Shown: positions 35,177-43,527, numbered from the stretch's first letter. The stretch is 64,000 bases of DNA from an uncultured Methanolobus sp. (GCF_963667555.1 NZ_OY763421.1:2125562-2189561); one strand, 5' to 3'. Notes: generated by a model not told the origin, from the letters alone. A program made the numbers and translations.

Positions 35177-35373
35177 CTGAAATATATTACTTAAGATACC
35201 TTGTCATTAAAATATTTAATTGTTTGGCAAAGTTATTGATTTAGTTATACTTGGCAGATTGCATAAAAAACAGTGGTAAATATATGATCAAAATCATAAT
35301 ACTGATATAAGGTATAATCATACCATGAATTCTCTTCACTTTACTCTAGAAAGTGTTCCATACGTACTATAAA

Positions 35374-35525
35374 CATCCACAATTGGTCTATGTGTCTAAG
35401 TTATTTTTACTTTGTTTATACATATTATATTATCATACATATATTCTAAATGTCATTGATACTAAAGTATCTTAGACACTTAGACATATCCCCTATTTTG
35501 TGGTAATAGAGACCATTGAAAGCAA
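35374..35525. repeat. Element repeat, copy B
   Basis: Second copy of the repeat: CATCCACAAT at the left, GTGTCTAAG and CTTAGACACTTAGACAT as inverted arms, ATACTAAAGTAT palindrome and TGTGGTAATAGAGA at the right. Homology with copy C continues to the right into the primase remnant, so B and C share about 250 bases. Confidence 0.8.
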
Positions 35526-35627
35526 TCATTCTGTAACAACTACAGAAATTCATTCCCAGCAATAATCTCTATTACCTGTGGATTTCCTAGAATCGGGATA
35601 TCAAAGTTCTTTAAACATCTTGCAAAA
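35526..35627 (-). pseudogene. Remnant of a second primase-helicase 3' end
   Basis: Thirty-four codons align without gaps to the last residues of the primase at 37127-39265: MFKEL, then DSRKSTGNRDYCW, then ISVVVTE and the stop. Two in-frame stops interrupt it. The rest of the gene is missing. It shows that the element once had two rep-type genes each followed by the same repeat. Confidence 0.75.
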
Positions 35628-35702
35628 TGTAGTATACTTCAGAGCGCGCGGTCTTGGATTAAAGAATACGGTACAATTTATTTGAATTGCTACAATACTT
35701 TT

Positions 35703-36773
35703 TCATCTAAATAAGTCCATTATGTCTTCTACTCCAAAGATTTCCATAGTTTTTGAGGAATCGGAAAGCTCAGATTTTAAAAAGTCTACCCAGTCATCTG
35801 TATACAAATAGTCACCATGTGCCACATCATAATGGGAATATTTCAAGTTTGTATCAGTGCGATTTTCACTATTTGACTCTGGCCGTACTTTATAATATTT
35901 CCAACATTTTGAATGATGATAGCTTGCATTGAATTTTTTGTCTCCATTTATTTTAAAGATTTCATTTATTCTCGCACATACATCACTTGGTTTCAGAGCC
36001 CCTGGGTTTCGGACAGGAACTTGCTTTTTTTTAATAAGAGTAATTGCCTTTTTATAATTTTCAAAATCTTCAGGACTAGTGGAATCATAAGGAATAAATT
36101 CCATTGATAAATCGGAAGAGTTCTCCCTGTTTCCCACTTTAGGAATTAGAAATACTTTGAAACTGTATTCTGTACTATTATAAGCGTCATCATTTAGAGA
36201 ATCACGAAATGTATTGATATAATTTTGAACAATTTCGTATTCTTTTGATTGTAGTTCTTTCAGTACTTTTGTTCTCCAATCTGTATTCACCGACAACATT
36301 TGTAAAGGAATGACTAAGGATTCAGACAAACCAAATTCCAAACCAAACTCTTTGGTTACATACTTTTCATAATTTAATAAAAGTGCTTGGCATTCTCCAC
36401 ATATTGAAATATCTAATGCAGGTAAATAACTATGTTCTATTTTATTTCGGAGCCCAATAAAAAAATCCAAATTATCTCTTACGGGATCGCTCTCACCTTG
36501 GAAATATTTAGAAACACATTCACTTAAATCCCACGATTTTTTTTCACCATCTATGTATACATACCTTCTTGATCCTCTTTCTCTATAATAATATTTAATG
36601 CCTTTTTTTTCAAAGTATGCATGAAAAAAAGCTAACCAAGCAATACACATTAAAATTATATAGTTATAAGAACGAAATGCAATTGCAGGTTTATTATAGA
36701 TTTCAACTGCTAATAAAGCGGAATCGTGGGATTTAACAAGCAATTGCTTTACTTTCTTTGGAATTCTTGGCAT
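35703..36773 (-). CDS. DUF3644 protein with HEPN-type RxxxxH motif
   Basis: The N-terminal 180 residues match the DUF3644 family: LLVKSHDSALLAVEIYNKP and a helical FRSYNYIILMCIAWLAFFHA segment are typical. The segment GLRNKIEHSYL contains R109-x4-H114, the R-x4-6-H motif of HEPN ribonucleases, which are frequent toxins in defence and toxin-antitoxin loci. The C-terminal half (VPVRNPGALKPSDVCARINE and HYDVAHGDYLY) looks like a separate domain found in many DUF3644 proteins. No antitoxin-like gene is directly next to it. Soluble. Probably a defence or addiction function; the RNase activity is inference from the motif. Confidence 0.8.
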   Translation of the reverse strand: MPRIPKKVKQLLVKSHDSALLAVEIYNKPAIAFRSYNYIILMCIAWLAFFHAYFEKKGIKYYYRERGSRRYVYIDGEKKSWDLSECVSKYFQGESDPVRDNLDFFIGLRNKIEHSYLPALDISICGECQALLLNYEKYVTKEFGLEFGLSESLVIPLQMLSVNTDWRTKVLKELQSKEYEIVQNYINTFRDSLNDDAYNSTEYSFKVFLIPKVGNRENSSDLSMEFIPYDSTSPEDFENYKKAITLIKKKQVPVRNPGALKPSDVCARINEIFKINGDKKFNASYHHSKCWKYYKVRPESNSENRTDTNLKYSHYDVAHGDYLYTDDWVDFLKSELSDSSKTMEIFGVEDIMDLFR

Positions 36774-36957
36774 TGATAATCTCTCTTTAAACAGTGTAAT
36801 TAAATCATGGTACTTCTACTTATTTTATATTTGATTATAGAAAAGTTTAGCTGTTTAATAGGTTATTAGAGATTTTTAAATCATTTCCTATCTCTACGAG
36901 TTCAATATCTTATATACCACAGATTGGGTTGTTGAATTATAAGTTCCGAACCATTAA

Positions 36958-37126
36958 CATCCACAATTTGTCTAGGTGTCTAAGCTAATCTTTATTTCTT
37001 TTATGTTATTATATTACTATATTCATGTTCTAAATGTCATTAATACTAAAGTATCTTAGACACTTAGACATATTGATATATTTTGTATTCTCTACTCCTG
37101 TGGTAATAGAAGAATTATTGACACAA
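36958..37126. repeat. Element repeat, copy C
   Basis: Third copy: CATCCACAATTTGTCT, GGTGTCTAAG, TCTAAATGTCATTAATAC, ATACTAAAGTAT, TCTTAGACACTTAGACAT and TGTGGTAATAGAAGAATTAT. Its right end touches the stop codon of the primase-helicase gene. Compared with copy A it keeps the arms and ends while the AT-rich centre varies. Confidence 0.8.
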
Positions 37127-39265
37127 TCATTCTGTAGCAATTACAGATATTTCACACCAACAATAATCTCTATTACCAGTTGATTCCCTAGAGTCGTTAA
37201 ACCCTAGTTCTTTGAAATACTTGCCAAAGACATTATCTGCCTTAGGCTTTATTTCATTGTTCTCGCACCAGTTCATGTATGTCTCATACACCACCTTTTT
37301 AGGAGTATCTTCAGCACCTGATTCAATGCATTCAGATGCAAACGCAGCAACCGAATTACTATTGATCAGGTACATTCTTTGAACCTCCTCAACGGTCTTT
37401 GTGTACGAGAACTCACCATTCTCAAGAAGAACATGAAGGGCGGCCAGTGCCCGATTCAAGAAGCCCGACAACTCATCAGGAGTTGTGAGTTTACGAATCA
37501 GGTTTATATCTTTATTTTCTCCCTCAAAAGTATTCGGGAAGTCAATCAATATCCACCTACGGAAAAAGGCAAAGTCTCCATTTCCGATGGGCGGCAGATT
37601 GTTTGCAGAAAAGATCAGACGGGCCGTATTTTCAAACTCAAAGGCGCCCTCAAACTTACGCTCCCCGCGGATTCTATCACCGCCACAAAGACTCTTGAAG
37701 GTAGCGTTATCAAAAATCTTTGTTTTTGCCAAGTCAGGAAATACATTTAGTAATTTTCCATAAAGGTTGGCGGTAGAAAAACGGTTATTTTCCAAGTTTT
37801 GAAGACTTTCGCTACTGGTGTTTATTCCACCAATGAATTGATTCAGTAAATTCAGATAAACACTTTTGCCATTGTCACCGTTTCCAAGAAGCATCACTGC
37901 CTTTTGAATTCTGGTGTCTGGTATTAGTGCATAGCCCGCCCATTCTACCAAAACTTGTTGATCTTCGGGGGCTACAATCTCAGATAGGAACTTGTCAATA
38001 GTAGGACACGTTGCATCTGGATCATATGTCACCGGAATTCTCACAGTGGACAGTACAGCCGGGATGTGAGGCTTAAATGTGCCTGTACTAATATCATACA
38101 GCCCATTTTCCAAGTTAATCAGATGCCTGTCTTGATTAAGAGATTCACGATCAACCCTTGTTTTTATTTGAATGTAAGAGGTTACTTCATTCAAGTAATG
38201 TTTTGATGAATAATCCCCTAATTTGTGCAGTGCAATCTTCTGAATTAGATGTTTTCCACCTTCTTTATAGACACCATCATCGTAATGATAAATTGCTCCA
38301 GTGTCTGAAAGTGTGATGAAGTGATTTTCATTCAGAAGTTCATCAGCCAACGATTTGACAATAAACCGTTTGCCTTCGAAGTACTTGTCACGCGGATTTA
38401 TTTCCACAGCAAACGCACCTTCAAGGGCCATGTTGATTGTTCTCTCTTTGTAATCAGGTCTATCCCATTTGTCACTGTACAATCCAGAGCCTGAAAAGAT
38501 TCTATCAATCTGTTTTGAATCTCCAGTATGGGCCGCAAGGAGGTTGCACAATGCAAGGTCCGCCTCACTATGGGATGGGTATCTTCCAACACGCTCCCAA
38601 TCACCATTGTATAGGTGATCGAAAAGCGTACCGTTGCTTGCATTCTTGCATTTATCTATTACCTCGATGTCTGTAATTCTCGGTTTTAGTTCATCAAGAG
38701 ATTTTACCTCCATAGAGGATGAATCAATTTTAGAATAGATGGCCGAAACAGCATCATTAGGCGCTTCATTGATGGTTAAAGGTGTATCATCAAGATGATT
38801 GCCAGTAACTACAAAGAAACGTTCTTTGAAATAGATTTCGCGTCCTTCTGAGCGACACCTAGTCCCTGGAACTTTGCCTTTTGCGATAACATGTGCCCCC
38901 TCACCACTCTGAGAGATTTCAGCGTATGAATTCAGACTTTTTATTTCTTCAAGAATGCCGGGTTCAAATTGTCCAGTGTTAGCATCACGGACATGGTCCC
39001 AGTCAAACCCAATGAAAGGGTCAGATTCTGTGAAGACAAAGCCGATTCCTGAATATCGCCCATTTGAGTTGATGTGGGTTGCATATGCATCTTCAAAGTC
39101 CATCCAAGTAGATGGGTCCGAAACACTTGCATAGGAGCCATCCTTACTGTAGGGTACCTTTGTTCTTCTTCCATTCTTCTGTTCTAAATTCCACAGGATC
39201 CATTGACTATAGTCTTTGAGTTCCTGTAGGATTGTTGTTGTACTTACTAAATTGTTAATAATCAT
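37127..39265 (-). CDS. D5/P4-like primase-helicase (replication protein of the element)
   Basis: Initiates replication of the element. Residues 10-200 match the N-terminal primase/polymerase-like region of phage and plasmid replicases (WILWNLEQKNGRRTKVPYS, GFDWDHV), followed by a D5_N domain and a SF3 helicase with Walker A LGNGDNGKS near residue 460, then LLNVFPDLAK and LIFSANNLPP as later motifs and an FRRW arginine-finger region. Length (712 residues) is normal for the family. GGAGG lies nine bases before the ATG; a TTG five codons earlier sits in that ribosome site. Upstream is the candidate origin. A decayed copy of its 3' end lies at 35526. Confidence 0.9.
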   Translation of the reverse strand: MIINNLVSTTTILQELKDYSQWILWNLEQKNGRRTKVPYSKDGSYASVSDPSTWMDFEDAYATHINSNGRYSGIGFVFTESDPFIGFDWDHVRDANTGQFEPGILEEIKSLNSYAEISQSGEGAHVIAKGKVPGTRCRSEGREIYFKERFFVVTGNHLDDTPLTINEAPNDAVSAIYSKIDSSSMEVKSLDELKPRITDIEVIDKCKNASNGTLFDHLYNGDWERVGRYPSHSEADLALCNLLAAHTGDSKQIDRIFSGSGLYSDKWDRPDYKERTINMALEGAFAVEINPRDKYFEGKRFIVKSLADELLNENHFITLSDTGAIYHYDDGVYKEGGKHLIQKIALHKLGDYSSKHYLNEVTSYIQIKTRVDRESLNQDRHLINLENGLYDISTGTFKPHIPAVLSTVRIPVTYDPDATCPTIDKFLSEIVAPEDQQVLVEWAGYALIPDTRIQKAVMLLGNGDNGKSVYLNLLNQFIGGINTSSESLQNLENNRFSTANLYGKLLNVFPDLAKTKIFDNATFKSLCGGDRIRGERKFEGAFEFENTARLIFSANNLPPIGNGDFAFFRRWILIDFPNTFEGENKDINLIRKLTTPDELSGFLNRALAALHVLLENGEFSYTKTVEEVQRMYLINSNSVAAFASECIESGAEDTPKKVVYETYMNWCENNEIKPKADNVFGKYFKELGFNDSRESTGNRDYCWCEISVIATE

Positions 39266-39524
39266 ATTATATTCCTCCAATTATTAACTTCGTACACCCT
39301 CTGCCATGTCTCCCCAGCATAGCCATTCTGTGAAAGAACGACGAGTACCTGTATTTTTAAGAATAGGTACAGTATTTGCCAGGGGGCACAGCAACAAATT
39401 GTGAACAGTTGGTTCAAACACTTGTACTGTTTTGTGGCTACGAATCGTTTCAAGTTTTACCCAGTGTTGCTGCTATCGGTAGTAACATTCTCCGAATTTC
39501 ACAACAACTCCGACGCTTCACCTG

Positions 39525-39568
39525 CATCACCTTAGTGATGGTCTATGTTGGATGTTTTTAGCATCCAA
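39525..39568. promoter_or_regulatory. Two adjacent hairpins upstream of the primase-helicase gene
   Basis: CATCAC-CTTA-GTGATG (39525-39540) and TTGGATG-TTTTTAG-CATCCAA (39548-39568) are perfect inverted repeats eight bases apart. They lie between the primase-helicase start and the tandem repeat block, a usual place for origin or attenuator structures. Confidence 0.5.
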
Positions 39569-39604
39569 ACCTACTCAGCCAGATTTTTTTATATGGACTA
39601 AGGT

Positions 39605-39839
39605 AACTCTTGCACATCAAACCCGACGGCACAGCCGACGAACAGTAGCATTAGCCCCGAACTTAGGTTTAAAGAGTCCCTATACCTCTAGCCTTGTCCT
39701 GATACAAGACACGTGAATGTGGGTACTCTTGGATCTAACCCAACGGCATGACCGGAGAGCGATGGCTAGCTTGCCACCGAACTTGAGTAGAGAGCCCCTG
39801 CACCTCATGCCTTGTATTTATCCAGAACACGAGTAGGGA
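39605..39839. repeat. Two imperfect 117-bp tandem copies, possible origin or structured RNA
   Basis: Copy 1 (39605-39723) and copy 2 (39724-39839) align end to end: both have ACTCTTG at the left, AACCC.ACGGCA, CCGAACTT, AGAG.CCCT..ACCTC, GCCTTGT and ACACG at the right, with variable segments between. The block is more GC-rich than the rest of the element. No protein frame runs through both copies. The remaining DNA on either side (39266-39604 and 39840-40163) has no gene; it contains CTCAC-CCCTAT-GTGAG near 39928 and a TATA-like TTTATATATAG at 39950. Confidence 0.65.
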
Positions 39840-40128
39840 TTTTCAAAAAGAGGAGAGGTGGCCAAAAAAGAAACACCACAAAACCGACGCCCAAAAGACC
39901 AGGCGAGCAGCAAAAAACTCCTCACCCCTATGTGAGGGATTGCACTTTTATATATAGTTTATGAGTATAATCGGTGCCATGCAGTACTGTTAAAACTTAG
40001 TAATTTAGTTATGCCTATAAAATGTAGTTTTTAGTTGAAAACACTATTGTGCGACTGAACTATCCTCTATTGGACCTACCGCGCAACTCATATAATGCAG
40101 TTATCATTACAGCAAACAAATATTAATA

Positions 40129-40140
40129 GTTGTACAACTT
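40129..40140. promoter_or_regulatory. Palindromic operator before int(N)
   Basis: AGTTGTACAACT is a perfect 12-base palindrome 24 bases before the int(N) ATG, nested in a wider imperfect symmetry (TAGTT...AACTA). GAGG at 40151-40154 is the ribosome site. Since int(N) carries an AbrB-like domain, autoregulation is plausible. Confidence 0.5.
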
Positions 40141-40163
40141 AGTAACTATAGAGGCCATGCATA

Positions 40164-40514
40164 ATGAAATCTATTGGTAAATTCAAGATTATTAAGAACT
40201 CTCCAAAACCGAACATCACTTATCCCTTGGTCCGGCTACCCTCGTCATGCGCACACCTTATTGGCGAGCAAGCGCATGTATTTGAGACTGAAATTAACGG
40301 AAAAACTGTGTTTATAGTATCTACGGATGAAGACTTCAATGAAGATTCTATAGTTGTACAACCAAAAAGAGAAGTTGACATAGAATCAAGGCTTGAAAGA
40401 ATAGAGAAACAGCTTGGAATCACTCATGAAACAGTAACAGAAGAAAGACCCGATAGGGAATGCGGCTGCCGGGATTCGAACCCGAGTTCAGAGCTTGGGA
40501 AGCTCCGGTCATGA
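40164..40514 (+). CDS. SSV-type integrase, N-terminal part (int(N)), AbrB-like domain
   Basis: Residues 1-60 resemble an AbrB/SpoVT swapped-hairpin DNA-binding domain (YPLVRLPSSCAHLIGEQAHV, then NGKTVFIVS); residues 70-85 form a short coiled coil (IESRLERIEKQLG). The last 18 residues, from Cys100, are encoded by the antisense strand of the tRNA-Gly gene (CGCRDSN onward) and end shortly after the att core, so they are an accident of integration. The same frame resumes in the left att copy and runs into int(C). This arrangement is the hallmark of SSV-type integration. Alone the fragment could still bind DNA and act as a repressor. Confidence 0.82.
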   Translation: MKSIGKFKIIKNSPKPNITYPLVRLPSSCAHLIGEQAHVFETEINGKTVFIVSTDEDFNEDSIVVQPKREVDIESRLERIEKQLGITHETVTEERPDRECGCRDSNPSSELGKLRS

Positions 40515-40532
40515 CCGCTAAACCACAGCCGC
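40461..40532 (-). tRNA. tRNA-Gly (CCC)
   Basis: A 72-nt gene on the minus strand with acceptor arms GCGGCTG/CAGCCGC, discriminator A, anticodon stem GGAGC/GCTCT around loop TTCCCAA (anticodon CCC), and T-arm loop TTCGAAT closed by TCGGG/CCCGG. CCA is not encoded. It is the intact copy; the element is integrated at its 3' half and supplies the same sequence, so the tRNA remains functional. Confidence 0.92.
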
Positions 40533-40625
40533 ACGTTCCAAATATTGAGAAATAGTACTACTGCTGAGATTATAGATTTAGTGGTAGTGAACAGGCGATC
40601 TGCATGTAACTTGTTTAAAGGGAGA

Positions 40626-41159
40626 TTATGTCAATTCTCTCTTCAATATCTTATGAGCAATGTTGAGCTGCTTGAATTTCTCAACGTCTCCGGTTGGCTT
40701 GTCCGGGTGTAATTCCCTTGCCATCTCTTTGTACTTTTCATTGATAATAGCAAAATCCATCTCATCATAATCGCAGCCGAAAAACTCTCGTGCTTCCTGA
40801 CGCCTCTCATAAATATCGGAATCCTCTCTGAACTCTGAAATGAACTCCGATAATGTATTTTCCTCGGAAAGGACCCTGTTAGCTTCAAGCTCGATTACTC
40901 TGGACAGGACATAGAGATTCTCAACATAGTTCTTTTGCATATTATGACTGTAATGCATGCGTTCATCTGCTATCCACCATGTAGCAGATGCTTTTACCTT
41001 TTTCATTGCCATACGTTCAAGAGGGATATCTATGTCATTTTCATTAACACCGATCTTTCTTAGAATCGTAATAATATTGTTCTGAAATTGTATGGCCCTT
41101 CTTGTACTGGCACCCTTAACAGCCACTGAACCAATCTCATGTCCTTTTATTTTAAGCAT
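40626..41159 (-). CDS. J-domain (DnaJ-like) protein
   Basis: The C-terminal 70 residues form a J domain: YDEMDFAIINEKYKEMARELHPDKPTGD contains the HPD tripeptide (about 155) that stimulates Hsp70 ATPase. Residues 1-100 are a helical region of unknown fold with basic segments (MAMKKVKASATWWIADER). Such N-terminal fusions occur in methanogen J proteins without zinc-finger domains. A GTG three codons upstream is an alternative start. This is the first host gene to the right of the element. No dnaK is nearby. Confidence 0.8.
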   Translation of the reverse strand: MLKIKGHEIGSVAVKGASTRRAIQFQNNIITILRKIGVNENDIDIPLERMAMKKVKASATWWIADERMHYSHNMQKNYVENLYVLSRVIELEANRVLSEENTLSEFISEFREDSDIYERRQEAREFFGCDYDEMDFAIINEKYKEMARELHPDKPTGDVEKFKQLNIAHKILKRELT

Positions 41160-41360
41160 TTTATTCACTCATATTCGTTTTTGAAGTCTCCACTAGTCCA
41201 TTCTCCCTTATATATCCATGCCTATTTCAGAAATCACGGTCATCTTCATAGCCACACTTAACTTCATGTACTATTAGATAGTTCACATAAAAATCATACC
41301 AATGCTCCATAATTCGTATTGGAAACATAAAGCATCGACTCTGTAAAAGAAAGAGATACA

Positions 41361-42254
41361 ATGATTAAACACGACATACTCATCGATAACATCCCGGCTG
41401 TCCTATGGGGAGAGAACAGCTCAAATCTGTTTGTTGCAGTGCATGGGAACATGTCACACAAAACAGATACTCCAATCTCCATTCTTGCCGAAAAAGCAGT
41501 TCCTTTAGGGTATCAGGTTCTTAGCTTTGACCTGCCACAGCATGGAGACAGAATAGATGAAACAACACCTTGCAAAGCTCAGAACTGTGTCAGCGACCTC
41601 CGCAAGATAATTGACTATGCACAAACAAAAGCCGATAATATTAGCCTGTTTGCCTGCAGCATGGGAGCATATTTCAGCCTGCTTGCATGTAAAGAAATAT
41701 CCTTACAGCAATGCCTGTTCCTTTCTCCTGTCGTGAACATGGAACGCATCATTAACAACATGATGAACTGGTTCAACATAAGCGAAGAACAATTGAAGAC
41801 CGAGCAGGAGATTCCCACGCCAATCAGGCAAACATTATACTGGGATTACTATTGCTACGTAAAAGAAAATCCAATTGTTCGCTGGGATAAACCTACTGCC
41901 ATCCTTTATGGAAAAGAGGATAACATTTGTGAATATGATATTGTGAAATCCTTTTCAAAGGAGTTCAATTGCGACCTAGAAGTAATGGAAAATGGCGAGC
42001 ACTATTTTCACACGCCTGACCAACTCAGCTATTACAGAAAATGGCTATCTGAACATCTTTGCAGGTTGTCAAAAATTATCTGCAAATATGATTTAAAAAA
42101 GAAAACAAAAAGAAGAGTTTTGCAATCAAATGCCACTCTTCACAATACTTGCAATTGCATCTTCCATGATCTGCAAGCCTTCCTTTATTTCATCTTCAGT
42201 GATATTCAAAGCAGGGAATATCCTTATTCCAATGCCCTGTGTTTGTGTTACTAG
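41361..42254 (+). CDS. Alpha/beta hydrolase
   Basis: Serine hydrolase fold: oxyanion segment VAVHGNMSHK, nucleophile elbow FACSMGAY (C-S-M-G), acid in LYGKEDN and histidine in ENGEHYFHT. Residues 1-235 account for a full domain ending WLSEHL. The remaining 60 residues are Lys/Cys-rich and run 129 bases into the 3' end of the aminotransferase gene on the other strand, which is unusual; the true end may be earlier, with the normal stop lost by a frameshift near 42065-42100, where a stop is present in another frame. Substrate unknown. Monocistronic. Confidence 0.8.
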   Translation: MIKHDILIDNIPAVLWGENSSNLFVAVHGNMSHKTDTPISILAEKAVPLGYQVLSFDLPQHGDRIDETTPCKAQNCVSDLRKIIDYAQTKADNISLFACSMGAYFSLLACKEISLQQCLFLSPVVNMERIINNMMNWFNISEEQLKTEQEIPTPIRQTLYWDYYCYVKENPIVRWDKPTAILYGKEDNICEYDIVKSFSKEFNCDLEVMENGEHYFHTPDQLSYYRKWLSEHLCRLSKIICKYDLKKKTKRRVLQSNATLHNTCNCIFHDLQAFLYFIFSDIQSREYPYSNALCLCY

Positions 42255-43334
42255 CAAACCTTTTGCCTGGCATTCATCCTTGACTTTCGTACAAACATCC
42301 TGATCCTTGAAATCGATCATTATGAGAAGACCTTTTCCACGAACACCGGTAACTACATCATCATATGAATCCTGCCATCCCTTCATACGACTCAAAGCCA
42401 GCTTACCCAGTTTCTCCACATTTTCAGAGATATTGTTGTCAAGAAGATACTTTATCACCGCATAGGAAACAGCACAACCAAGAGGATTTCCACAGTAAGT
42501 ACCACCATGGTCGCCAGTCTCAAGTTTCTTTGCAATCTCTTCTGTCATTGCAAAAGCACCGAATGGGAAGCCTCCAGCAATTCCCTTTGCCATTGTCAGG
42601 AAATCGGCTTTTACATTGTATGCGCCTGTGACAAAAGCAGGTCCTGTCCTGAAGAATCCGGTCTGTATCTCATCCATGATAAGCAGACTGCCATTCTTCT
42701 TACAAAGAGCACTGACACCTGTAAGATACTCTTCAGAAGGTATGCGAATACCTCCTTCACCCTGTATCGGCTCGATAATAACAGCTGCAACACTCTCATC
42801 CAGAGCTTCTTCCATTGCACTCAGGTCATTGTACGGAACAAAGCGGTAATTGGGCATCAGAGGATGATACCTGTCCCTGTTCTTAGCCTGTCCGGTGGCT
42901 GATGCCGTACTGATAGTGCGTCCGTGGAAACTCTGGTAAGTTGATACTATCTCCGGCCTGCCTGTCACTTTTCGGGCAAGCTTGATCGCAGCATCATTTG
43001 TTTCAGCACCGCTATTTGTGAAAAATATCCTTGTCAGATGAGAAGGAAGGACTTCTGCCATAAGTGACAGTAAGCGTGCCCGTGCCGGTGAATATGTCAG
43101 CCCTGAATTGGGGTTCTGGATTATCTTACTTCCCTGTTCTACCAGAGCATCAGTGATCACCGGATTTGCGTGACCTATACATGTCACACCCCAGCCGGCT
43201 GTGAAGTCAAGGTATCTTCTACCTTCTTCATCCCATACATAAACTCCCTCACCTTTTTCAATGGAGATTTTCTGTTTCACGAAGAATGGTGCAAAATACT
43301 TGTCTTCTATTTCAATTGTGTCCTTGCTAGACAT
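42126..43334 (-). CDS. Class III PLP aminotransferase (acetylornithine/GABA-type)
   Basis: A 402-residue fold-type I aminotransferase: SGAETNDAAIKLARK, SFHGRT, the cofactor-contact GEGGIR, IMDEIQTG (Asp for the pyridine nitrogen) and Schiff-base lysine in TMAKGIAGGFP. The family includes ArgD, GabT and taurine- or omega-amino-acid aminotransferases. ArgD normally lies with arginine genes; here the gene stands alone, so substrate assignment is open. An omega- or cysteate-related role cannot be excluded but has no support in the sequence. Confidence 0.87.
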   Translation of the reverse strand: MSSKDTIEIEDKYFAPFFVKQKISIEKGEGVYVWDEEGRRYLDFTAGWGVTCIGHANPVITDALVEQGSKIIQNPNSGLTYSPARARLLSLMAEVLPSHLTRIFFTNSGAETNDAAIKLARKVTGRPEIVSTYQSFHGRTISTASATGQAKNRDRYHPLMPNYRFVPYNDLSAMEEALDESVAAVIIEPIQGEGGIRIPSEEYLTGVSALCKKNGSLLIMDEIQTGFFRTGPAFVTGAYNVKADFLTMAKGIAGGFPFGAFAMTEEIAKKLETGDHGGTYCGNPLGCAVSYAVIKYLLDNNISENVEKLGKLALSRMKGWQDSYDDVVTGVRGKGLLIMIDFKDQDVCTKVKDECQAKGLLVTQTQGIGIRIFPALNITEDEIKEGLQIMEDAIASIVKSGI

Positions 43335-43527
43335 TGTTCATCACTTTCCTGTATAGATATCAGGTTATTTCAGGTCTATCCACAACAATTCCTCTTTTTT
43401 CAGGAATACGTTGTAATTATCGGTATAAGATATTCAACCTTAATCAAGCTGTTGAGTTTTTGCTTGTTGAAAATACACATCAAAACTAATAATGTGATGT
43501 CATTTGCCTGCAAAAAGAATTAGTTGG

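Larger units (their letters stand above)
26491..40506. mobile_element. Integrative element in tRNA-Gly(CCC), SSV-type integrase
   Basis: About 14 kb of AT-rich DNA bounded by direct repeats of the tRNA-Gly 3' half: 26491-26536 and 40461-40506, 43 of 46 bases identical. The integrase gene is split: catalytic part just inside the left repeat, N-terminal part running into the right repeat. Between them lie a primase-helicase, transposon-type small genes, a histidine-kinase/receiver trio, a DNA methyltransferase, a DUF3644 protein and three copies of a roughly 150-170 bp repeat. There are no capsid, portal or terminase genes, so it looks like an integrated plasmid rather than a provirus. The split integrase implies it is locked in unless an intact integrase is supplied. 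Confidence 0.88.

Noticed and set aside
27565..37126. CRISPR array
   Set aside because: The repeats are about 150-170 bp, only three, kilobases apart and lack regular spacers; no cas gene is present.
26491..40506. Provirus rather than integrated plasmid
   Set aside because: No capsid, portal, terminase, spindle-virus coat or packaging ATPase could be found; the only replication gene is plasmid- or phage-like, so plasmid is the simpler reading.
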